NCBI GenBank assembly: GCA_902805805.1
Contig: CADCUE010000134.1
Coordinates: 1-37,685, forward strand
Length of the DNA stretch: 37,685 bases
Direction of reading: 5' to 3'
Source: an uncultured Frankineae bacterium
GTDB taxonomy: Bacteria > Actinomycetota > Actinomycetes > Mycobacteriales > SCTD01
In this document: positions 31,458-37,685 of the stretch, piece after piece
Numbering within the stretch: the stretch's first letter is position 1
Layout of the letters: every line of letters starts with the position of its first letter
Translations under genes and position numbers: made by a program
Notes under the pieces: model-generated
Databases searched by the model: none
Told to the model about the DNA's origin: nothing
What the model saw: the letters and a program-made list of their open reading frames with translations, nothing else

Positions 31458-32893
31458 CGGGCGATCTGTGCCTGCTCCCGGCGACGGAGCTGGCCCGGCT
31501 GCTGCGGACCCGTGCGCTGTCGGCCCGGGAGCTCCTCGAGGCCTCGATCACCCGCATGGACGACGTCGATCCCGTCGTGAACGCCGTCGTGAGCCGCGAC
31601 GACGAGCGGGCCCGGCAGCGCGCCGCGGAGCTCGACGCGCAGATCGTCCGCACCGGACCGGTCGGGCTGCTGCACGGGCTGCCCACGGCGCACAAGGACC
31701 TGCTGGACGCCGCCGGGCTCCCCACGACCTTCGGCGCGCGGATGTTCGCTGCCAACGTGCCGGCGCAGGACTCGGTGCTGGCCGCTCGGGTCCGCGCCGC
31801 GGGGGCCGTGCGGGTCGGCAAGACCAACGTGCCGGAGTTCGGTGCCGGCTCGCAGACGCACAACGCGCTGTTCGGGACGACGCGCAACCCGTACGACCCC
31901 CGCCGCACGCCGGGTGGCAGCAGCGGCGGCGCGGCCGCTGCCCTCGCGACGGGCATGGTCGCCGTCGCGGACGGCAGCGACGTCGGCGGCTCCCTGCGCA
32001 ATCCCGCCAGCTTCTGCAACGTCGTCGGTCTGCGCCCCACCCCGGGGCGCATCCCCCAGGTGCCGGCGCGCGATCCGTGGTTCGACCTGGCGGTGCTGGG
32101 CCCGATGGGACGTCGCGCCGCGGACGTGGCCCTGCTGCTGGCGGCGACGACCGGGCCGGACGCCCGCGACCCGTACGCCACCTGGGTGCAGGACCCGCGG
32201 CTGCTGCAGCCGCTGGACCGGGACCTGCGCGGTGTGCGCGCCGCCTGGGGCGGCGCTCTCGGCCTGCCCTACGAGCCCGCGGTGCTCGCGGCGCACGCCG
32301 CAGCCCGCACCGGTGTGGCGTCGCTCGGGCTGGAGCTCACCGAGGCCGAGCCGTCGCTGCGCGGCGCGGAGGAGGTGTTCCGGACCCTGCGGGGCTGGCA
32401 CATGGCCACCACGATCGGCGGGCCGGTCGAGCAGGCGGGCGAGGCGGCCGGGCCGATGGTGCGGGAGAACGTCGCCTACGGCCGCACCGTGACGGCCGAG
32501 CAGGTCGCGACGGCGCACCACCGCCGAGCGGCGCTGCTCCGGGCGGTGGCGGAGTTCTTCACCGCGCACGAGTTCCTGTTCCTGCCGGTGAGCCAGGTGC
32601 TGCCCTTCGACGCGGACGAGCCGTGGGTGCGCGCGATCGACGGCGAGCCGATGCCCGACTACCTGGGCTGGATGCGTTCGTCGTACCTGATCAGCGTGCT
32701 GCGCGTGCCCGCGGCCTCCGTCCCGGTCGGCTTCAGCCGCGAGGGGCTCCCGGTGGGACTGCAGGTGGTGGGTCGGCCGGGCGACGACGTGGGGGTCCTG
32801 CAGGTCGCGCACGCGCTCGAGCAGGTCTTCCGCGCGGGGGAGCGGCCGCCGGACCTGTCCGCCCTGCGCGAGGGCGGGCCGGCGGCGTCGTAG
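31454..32893 (+). CDS. Amidase-signature family hydrolase
   Basis: 479 residues, full length for the family. Amidase-signature enzymes hydrolyse amide bonds with a Ser-cis-Ser-Lys triad: Lys81 (TAHKD), the cis-Ser in GGSSGG (154-159) and nucleophile Ser180 (SDVGGSLRNPASF) are all present. Position 182 (Arg) and NPASFCNVVGLRPTPGRIP resemble the FAAH/indoleacetamide hydrolase/GatA group. GatA itself is unlikely without gatB/gatC neighbours. Its GTG overlaps the HAD gene's stop by four bases, so the two are translated together; a shared catabolic substrate such as a halogenated amide is possible but speculative. Confidence 0.92.
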   Translation: MTGDLCLLPATELARLLRTRALSARELLEASITRMDDVDPVVNAVVSRDDERARQRAAELDAQIVRTGPVGLLHGLPTAHKDLLDAAGLPTTFGARMFAANVPAQDSVLAARVRAAGAVRVGKTNVPEFGAGSQTHNALFGTTRNPYDPRRTPGGSSGGAAAALATGMVAVADGSDVGGSLRNPASFCNVVGLRPTPGRIPQVPARDPWFDLAVLGPMGRRAADVALLLAATTGPDARDPYATWVQDPRLLQPLDRDLRGVRAAWGGALGLPYEPAVLAAHAAARTGVASLGLELTEAEPSLRGAEEVFRTLRGWHMATTIGGPVEQAGEAAGPMVRENVAYGRTVTAEQVATAHHRRAALLRAVAEFFTAHEFLFLPVSQVLPFDADEPWVRAIDGEPMPDYLGWMRSSYLISVLRVPAASVPVGFSREGLPVGLQVVGRPGDDVGVLQVAHALEQVFRAGERPPDLSALREGGPAAS

Positions 32894-32918
32894 CCGCGCC
32901 CCGGTGATCCTGCTGCGC

Positions 32919-33251
<333 letters not shown>

Positions 33252-33279
33252 GGTCCGGCACCTGCTGTCACTCGGCCGT

Positions 33280-33297
33280 CGGCCGACCGGTCGGCCG
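33280..33297. promoter_or_regulatory. Perfect 18-bp palindrome upstream of the pilin gene
   Basis: CGGCCGACC-GGTCGGCCG is a perfect palindrome with no spacer, 28 bases upstream of the pilin ATG and downstream of the flavoprotein gene. It could be an operator or part of a terminator. The GC-rich context makes chance possible. Confidence 0.35.
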
Positions 33298-33357
33298 GCA
33301 CGCCGATCGGTCCGTCCACGGTTGCGCCGAACGGCCGCAGGCCGAGGCGCACACGGG

Positions 33358-34761
33358 TCAAGGAGCGGGCGGGAGGAACAGCGGGTCGGCGGCGAGCAGC
33401 ACGCGACCCGGGTCGCGGGTCAGGACGACCGACCGCAGGCGGTCGAGCGTGTCCGCGTCGTAGGCCGCGGGGCCGCTCCCGAAGGCCGGCAGCACCGCGC
33501 CGGTCGACCACGGCGACAGCGCCGAGCGCAGGGCCTCGCACCGCGCGGCGACGTGATCGCCGACCGGCGGGACGTCCAGCCCCAGCGCGAGCAGGGAGAA
33601 GGCGGCGTCCCGGCCGCACACGGCGCTCGGGTGCGGGCCCGGCCGGCCCACCGCCCCCCCGAGCTGACGCAGCTCCACGACGGCGAGCGGCGAGCCGGCG
33701 TCCGGTCCGGCGACGCGCAGCAGCTCGTCGGCTGCGTCGGCCGTGAGGTCGGCGAGCAGCATCGACGCGGAGCGCACCGGCTTCGGCTCGGTCGGATCGG
33801 CATGGACGGCGTCGAGGGAGGTCACGGGCAGCACGCCCGTCCGGTCGAGCACAGGAGCGGCGACCGCGCGCAGCCGAGCCAGCAGGGCAGCGCCCTGCTG
33901 AGCCGTCCCGGTGGAGGCGAGGCGGACCGCGACGGTCGTCCGTCCGGCGAGCGGCGGGGGGACGTGCGGGAGGGGCGGGAGCGACTGCAGGGCGAGCGAG
34001 GTGGTCGCCGTCTCCGGCAGCGTCCGCACCCAGGTGCGCCACGCGTGCAGCACGGCCGGAGCGTCCGCGCCGGCGAAGTGCAGGGCACCGCCGTACACCC
34101 GCTCCAGCGGCACGAGGTCGAGCTCGACGGCGGTGACGATCCCGGCGCTGCCCTTGCCGCCGCGCAGCGCCCAGAACAGGTCGACGTGCTCCTCGGGCGT
34201 GGCGCGCACGAGCCGGCCGCCGCCGGTGACGACGTCGAACGAGCGCACGCGGTCGCTGGCCAGGCCGAAGGTCCGCGCCAGCGGTCCGAGGCCTCCTGCG
34301 GTCGTGTACCCGACGACGCCCACGCCCGAGGAGGAGCCGGCCAGCGGTGTGAGCCCGAGCGGTGCGGCCGCGTCGACGACGGCGCGCCACCGCACGCCGG
34401 CGCCCACACGGGCCCAGCCCTCGCGGTGCACGACGCACTCGTCGAGCCCGGCGGTGTGCACGAGGACGGTCCCGTCCAGACAGGCGTCCGCGCCGTGGCC
34501 GGTGCACTGCACAGCGACCCGCAGACCGCGCCGGCCCGCGAAGCGGACGGTGCGCACGACGTCGTACGCGTCGCTGACCGCGGCGACGGCGACCGGGCGC
34601 TGCTCGACGGCGGCGTTGAAGGGGGTGGTCAGCCGGGTGTACGTCGGCGTCCCGGGCAAAACCAGCTCACCGCGCAGCAGAGGTGCGAGCTCGTGCAACG
34701 GCGGGCGGCGCTGAGCCGGTACGAAGCGGTCCGGCGTGCCGGTCGGGCGGGCGGTGGTCAT
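33358..34761 (-). CDS. FAD-dependent oxidoreductase, berberine-bridge/6-hydroxynicotine-oxidase-like
   Basis: 467 residues from ATG 34761, which has GGAGGACC upstream. The FAD-binding_4 (PCMH) fold is clear: RPVAVAAVSDAYDVV, then VQCTGHGADACL with His89 as the probable covalent FAD site, GVRWRAVVDAAAPLGL, VGYTTAGGLGPLAR, RSFDVVTGGGRLV, and LFWALRGGKGSAGIV. The region where berberine-bridge enzymes have a second (Cys) attachment reads GSSSGVGVVGY, with no Cys, so single covalent attachment is likely. The C-terminal BBE segment is weak (PLFLPPAP). These enzymes oxidise amines, alcohols or sugars; the substrate is unknown. It lies downstream of the STAND regulator on the same strand, 167 bases away. 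Confidence 0.85.
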   Translation of the reverse strand: MTTARPTGTPDRFVPAQRRPPLHELAPLLRGELVLPGTPTYTRLTTPFNAAVEQRPVAVAAVSDAYDVVRTVRFAGRRGLRVAVQCTGHGADACLDGTVLVHTAGLDECVVHREGWARVGAGVRWRAVVDAAAPLGLTPLAGSSSGVGVVGYTTAGGLGPLARTFGLASDRVRSFDVVTGGGRLVRATPEEHVDLFWALRGGKGSAGIVTAVELDLVPLERVYGGALHFAGADAPAVLHAWRTWVRTLPETATTSLALQSLPPLPHVPPPLAGRTTVAVRLASTGTAQQGAALLARLRAVAAPVLDRTGVLPVTSLDAVHADPTEPKPVRSASMLLADLTADAADELLRVAGPDAGSPLAVVELRQLGGAVGRPGPHPSAVCGRDAAFSLLALGLDVPPVGDHVAARCEALRSALSPWSTGAVLPAFGSGPAAYDADTLDRLRSVVLTRDPGRVLLAADPLFLPPAP

Positions 34762-34902
34762 CGGCGGTCCTCCGGGACGGCTCCGGTGCGCGTGACAGCA
34801 CACGCGGCGGGGCGCAGGTCGGCCGCGCACGGTCGTCGCTGCGGCAGGACCCAGCCTGCTGGCGACCGACGACCGGTGCCACGGTCAGGACCCGGACACT
34901 GC

Positions 34903-34919
34903 CCGGACGCTCGGCGTCC
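34903..34919 (-). terminator. Hairpin after the STAND regulator gene
   Basis: CGGACGC (34903-34909) and GCGTCCG (34913-34919) form a 7-bp stem with a 3-base loop, starting nine bases beyond the regulator's stop. No T-tract. The remaining bases of the 34762-34928 gap show no clear promoter for the flavoprotein. Confidence 0.45.
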
Positions 34920-34928
34920 GCCTGGGTG

Positions 34929-37331
34929 CTACGGGCGCGGAGCGGGGGCGCCCGTCCCGGTGAGGGCGTAGGTGATCGCCTCCTGCGGGCTGAGCGTGCG
35001 ACCGGCGTCGACCACGTCGCCGTAGACGTCCTCGCCCAGCAGCGCCTGGGCGTCCGCGGCCGCCTGCTGACGGAGGGCCTCGTCGGGCTTGTAGTAGCCG
35101 TACGTCTGCGAGCCGGCGACGTCCCGGACCGCGTCGGCCGCCCCGAGCAGGACAGCCACCCGGTGCGTCTCACCGGTGGCGCCGTCGACGACCGCCAGCT
35201 GCTCGAGGAAGTAGACGAGGTTGGCGAGGTCGCCGGTCTCCTCGGTCAGCCGGATCCCCTCGTGGAGGTGGTCGCGCGCCACCGAGTGCTGGCTGCGCGC
35301 GAGGGCCAGCTGGGACAGGTTGTAGAGGGCGACGTAGGCGGTCAGCCGGTCCCCGCGGCGGCGAGCGGAGCGCAGGCCTCGACGCATCGACTCGTCGGCC
35401 CGGTCCAGGTCGCCGCGCAGCAGGTGCACCGTGCCGAGCCAGACGTGGACGAGCGAGCAGAGCCAGTCGCCGTAGATGCCGGTGTCCTCGGCGTACGGCA
35501 GCGACCGGAGGAACTGCTCCTCGGCGAGGTCGAGGTCACCCTCGGCCAGCGCCACGAGGCCGACCCCGGCCGTGGCCCCTGCTCGGGTGTAGCGGTCCTC
35601 GCCGTCCTGGGCCAGTGCCTCCGCCTCCCGCCAGCGCTGACCGGCGGCCTGCAGGTCGCCGAGGGCGAAGGCCGTGCAGCCCGCGGTGTTGGTGGTCCGG
35701 ACCCGCACGTCGGGCGACATCTCGAGCGGCAGGGCTCCTTCGGTCAGCCGTCGCCCGACGACCAGGCGACCGCGCAGCCACCAGTACAGCCACAGCGCCC
35801 ACGACATGCGCCCAGCGGTCTGCCCGTCCCGCGACTGCAGGGACCAGTGCAGCGCGGCGCCGTAGTTGGCGTCCTCCCGCTCGGAGCGGTCGAGCCAGAC
35901 GACCTGGTCGCCCCGCTGGTACTCCGGCGCGGCGAGCTCGGCGAAGGCGAGGTAGCAGGCGGCGTGCGCGGTCCGCACCCGCTCCTGCTCGGCGTCGCTC
36001 TGCAGGCTGCGGGCGTACTGCGCCACCGGCTCGAGCAGTCGGAAGCGCGGCTGTCCCTCCGGATCGGTGCTGACGACGACCAGGGAGTGCTCGACGAGGA
36101 CCTCGAGCACCGACAGCACCGACTCCTCGTCGCCGAGCCGTGCGCTGACGTCCTCCACCGCCTCGAGGGTGCAGCCGCCGGCGAACACCGACAGCACGCG
36201 CAGCAGGCGCTGCTCCTGCGGTGCCAGCAGGTCGTAGCTCCAGTCGAAGGTCGCTCTCAGCGTGCGCTGGCGGGCCGGGAGGTCCGGTCCCCCCGCACGG
36301 GCCATGGCGTCGTCCAGCCGGGACAGCAGCGCCTGCGGGCTGAGGAAGCGGATCCGCGCCGCGGCGAGCTCGAGCGCGAGCGGGATGCCGGCCAGCCGCC
36401 GGCACAGCGCCGCGACGGCGGGGGCGTTGTCGTCCGTCACCTCGAAGCCCGGCGCCACCGAGCGCGCTCGCTCGACGAAGACCTCGACGGCGGCGCAGGC
36501 CGACAGCTCGGCCGGGTCGGTGTCCGACTCCCTCGGGACGGCCAGCGGTGCGACCGGGTACTCCGTCTCACCCCGCACGCGCAGCGGGGCGCGGCTGGTG
36601 ACCAGGACGACCAGTCGGGGGCACTGCGCCACCAGGTCGGCGATCTGCTGAGCCGCCTCGAGCAGGTGCTCGAGGTTGTCGAGCACCAGCAGCAGGCGGA
36701 GGGAGCACAGGTGCTCCGCCAGCGGCCCCTCTGTCTGCGGTCCCTCGGCTGCGGCGCTCCCCACGGCCCGGGCGATCTCGGGCAGCACGTCCGACGGGTC
36801 GGACAGCGGTGCGAGGGACACCATCGCGGCGCCGTCCGGGAAGTGGCCCGCCACCTGCTCCACGACGGTCGCCGCCAGCCGCGTCTTGCCGACGCCTCCG
36901 GTGCCGGTCAGCGTCACGAGCCGGCGCTCCTGCTGGACGAGGAGCTCGGCGAGCGCAGCGACGTCCTCGTCGCGTCCCAGCAGCCGGGTGGCCGCCGCGG
37001 GCACACGCGGGGACGGCACGACGACGGGGACCGCGGCCGGGGCCGGGTCCGCCGGAGGCGCCGGCGGTGGGGGCACCGTGCGGCGGGGGACCGCCGACAG
37101 CAGCAGGGCGCGGTCCTCCGGCGAGGAGCCGAGGGCGTCGCAGAGGCTGCGGACGGTGTGGGGGTACGGCCGCTGGCGACGGCCGCGCTCGAGGGCGCTC
37201 ACCGCGTACGACGTCAAACCGGCCCGCTCCGCCAGCTCCTCCTGGGTGAGACCGGCCGCCTCGCGCAGGCTCCGCAGCCGCGCCCCGAACTCGCTGGTCT
37301 GCGGGGACGCGGCCGCGTGCGGGGTCGTCAC
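34929..37331 (-). CDS. XRE-HTH / NB-ARC (STAND) ATPase / TPR regulator
   Basis: 800 residues from GTG 37331. Residues 13-80 are an XRE-type HTH (FGARLRSLREAAGLTQEELAE). A Pro/Val-rich linker (85-112) leads to an NB-ARC-like ATPase: Walker A GTGGVGKT (143-150), Walker B LRLLLVLDNLEHLL (211-224), sensor LVTSRAPLRV, and the GIPLALELAAARI (GxP) motif near 315. The C-terminal half is a TPR-like helical array (about 500-780). This layout matches AfsR/MalT-like STAND regulators that bind a ligand or protein, hydrolyse ATP and then control transcription. TAGAGT seven bases upstream suggests a leaderless transcript. Divergent from the hydrolase at 37546, and upstream of the flavoprotein; either may be a target. 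Confidence 0.9.
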   Translation of the reverse strand: MTTPHAAASPQTSEFGARLRSLREAAGLTQEELAERAGLTSYAVSALERGRRQRPYPHTVRSLCDALGSSPEDRALLLSAVPRRTVPPPPAPPADPAPAAVPVVVPSPRVPAAATRLLGRDEDVAALAELLVQQERRLVTLTGTGGVGKTRLAATVVEQVAGHFPDGAAMVSLAPLSDPSDVLPEIARAVGSAAAEGPQTEGPLAEHLCSLRLLLVLDNLEHLLEAAQQIADLVAQCPRLVVLVTSRAPLRVRGETEYPVAPLAVPRESDTDPAELSACAAVEVFVERARSVAPGFEVTDDNAPAVAALCRRLAGIPLALELAAARIRFLSPQALLSRLDDAMARAGGPDLPARQRTLRATFDWSYDLLAPQEQRLLRVLSVFAGGCTLEAVEDVSARLGDEESVLSVLEVLVEHSLVVVSTDPEGQPRFRLLEPVAQYARSLQSDAEQERVRTAHAACYLAFAELAAPEYQRGDQVVWLDRSEREDANYGAALHWSLQSRDGQTAGRMSWALWLYWWLRGRLVVGRRLTEGALPLEMSPDVRVRTTNTAGCTAFALGDLQAAGQRWREAEALAQDGEDRYTRAGATAGVGLVALAEGDLDLAEEQFLRSLPYAEDTGIYGDWLCSLVHVWLGTVHLLRGDLDRADESMRRGLRSARRRGDRLTAYVALYNLSQLALARSQHSVARDHLHEGIRLTEETGDLANLVYFLEQLAVVDGATGETHRVAVLLGAADAVRDVAGSQTYGYYKPDEALRQQAAADAQALLGEDVYGDVVDAGRTLSPQEAITYALTGTGAPAPRP

Positions 37332-37338
37332 GCGCCGG

Positions 37339-37344
37339 ACTCTA
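37339..37344 (-). promoter_or_regulatory. -10 element TAGAGT for the STAND regulator
   Basis: On the minus strand TAGAGT ends seven bases before GTG 37331, consistent with transcription starting at the initiation codon. There is no ribosome binding site ahead of this start. Confidence 0.45.
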
Positions 37345-37507
37345 GGCAACGGCCGTGCCGTCTGCGGCGACTTCTCGCGGATGTCACCTCGTCGAGACAC
37401 GGTCGTCCCCTGAGCCCGGCGGAGGTCGACACGGCCGTGGTCCGGGCGGCCGCTGCGGGCATCCCGACCGGGGCGACCCGAGGCCCGGACTGCGGGCCGG
37501 CGCTCGC

Positions 37508-37513
37508 TACTGT
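37508..37513 (+). promoter_or_regulatory. -10 element TACTGT upstream of the last gene
   Basis: TACTGT fits TAnnnT and ends six bases before ATG 37520, which opens a 9-codon frame overlapping the hydrolase start. Confidence 0.45.
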
Positions 37514-37519
37514 CCGAGG

Positions 37520-37549
37520 ATGAGCGCTCCGGACAGGCCCCGCCCGTGA
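37520..37549 (+). CDS. Possible 9-residue leader peptide (MSAPDRPRP)
   Basis: ATG 37520 opens a nine-codon frame (MSAPDRPRP) whose TGA overlaps the GTG of the alpha/beta hydrolase in a GTGA junction (37546-37549). The ATG lies exactly where a leaderless transcript from TACTGT would begin. Leader translation could deliver ribosomes to the hydrolase start, which has no strong ribosome binding site. The peptide is Pro/Arg-rich, so stalling is conceivable. This rests on spacing alone. Confidence 0.35.
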   Translation: MSAPDRPRP

Positions 37550-37685
37550 CGGCCGAGTGGCTCGTCGCGCCGACCGACGACGGTCGTGAGCTCGAGGTGG
37601 TGGTCGCCGGTGCCGGGGACGGTCTGCTGCTGTTCCACCTGGGGACACCGACGGCGGCGTCGGCGCTCGCCCAGGTCGTCGAGCC
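37546..37685 (+). CDS. Alpha/beta hydrolase, N-terminal part (runs off the window)
   Basis: 46 codons from GTG 37546 are visible. DDGRELEVVVAGAGDG followed by LLLFHLGTPTAAS is the first strand pair and the oxyanion-hole HxGTP-type loop of alpha/beta-fold hydrolases. The catalytic residues lie beyond the window end. It is divergent from the STAND regulator with about 215 bases between starts, a common arrangement for a regulator and its target; this is positional inference. The start may be translationally coupled to the 9-codon frame that overlaps it. Confidence 0.65.
   Translation, partial: MTAEWLVAPTDDGRELEVVVAGAGDGLLLFHLGTPTAASALAQVVE

Overview
The window is very GC-rich, dense with GTG starts, 4-base GTGA/ATGA overlaps and short intergenic gaps. 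This composition and the gene families (WS/DGAT acyltransferase, DUF3072, lysine-tailed HU, Flp pilin, LDTR-type secreted repeats, AfsR-like STAND regulator) fit a high-GC Actinomycetota chromosome. A Geodermatophilales or Frankiales-type organism is possible, but that is a guess. I see no rRNA, tRNA, insertion sequence, CRISPR array or phage gene. No stretch above 300 bases lacks a gene.

Region 1 (1-2886) holds the end of an unidentified small protein, a BldC/AlpA-type HTH protein, and a CpaB-like SAF protein overlapping a CpaE-like ATPase. The last pair looks like pilus-assembly genes detached from a Tad locus. Region 2 (2913-6593) is lipid-related: an acyl-CoA dehydrogenase, a WS/DGAT acyltransferase and a patatin phospholipase. 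Region 3 (6590-13390) has an aldose 1-epimerase, a DUF6912-like protein, a three-gene unit (RseB/LolA-like anchored protein, ABC ATPase, ABC permease), a secreted lipase and pruA. Region 4 (13557-17705) is one 1382-residue secreted protein with ten Fn3-like repeats and three LDTR repeats.

Region 5 (17709-29573, minus strand) is the most unusual part. In transcription order it carries a decayed acyl-CoA synthetase C-terminal remnant, a glutaryl-CoA-dehydrogenase-like enzyme, a FabG/PhaB-type reductase, and a single-chain 1827-residue acyl-CoA carboxylase. The carboxylase has the eukaryotic ACC domain order, including the BT and central domains. Next come a KAS III fused to an unrecognised N-terminal domain of about 285 residues, an alpha/beta hydrolase, an adenylate kinase and a DUF3072 gene with an SOS-box-like operator. 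The carboxylase, KAS III and reductase could form a self-contained malonyl-CoA-driven route to 3-ketoacyl and 3-hydroxyacyl thioesters.

Region 6 (29738-37685) has an HU protein with a Lys-rich tail, MscL with a zinc ribbon, a HAD dehalogenase coupled to an amidase, a Flp-type pilin with an Asn-Gly repeat tail, a berberine-bridge-like flavoprotein, an 800-residue HTH-STAND-TPR regulator, and the start of an alpha/beta hydrolase preceded by a possible 9-codon leader. Several genes show a TAnnnT element 6-7 bases before the start codon, as expected for leaderless transcripts.
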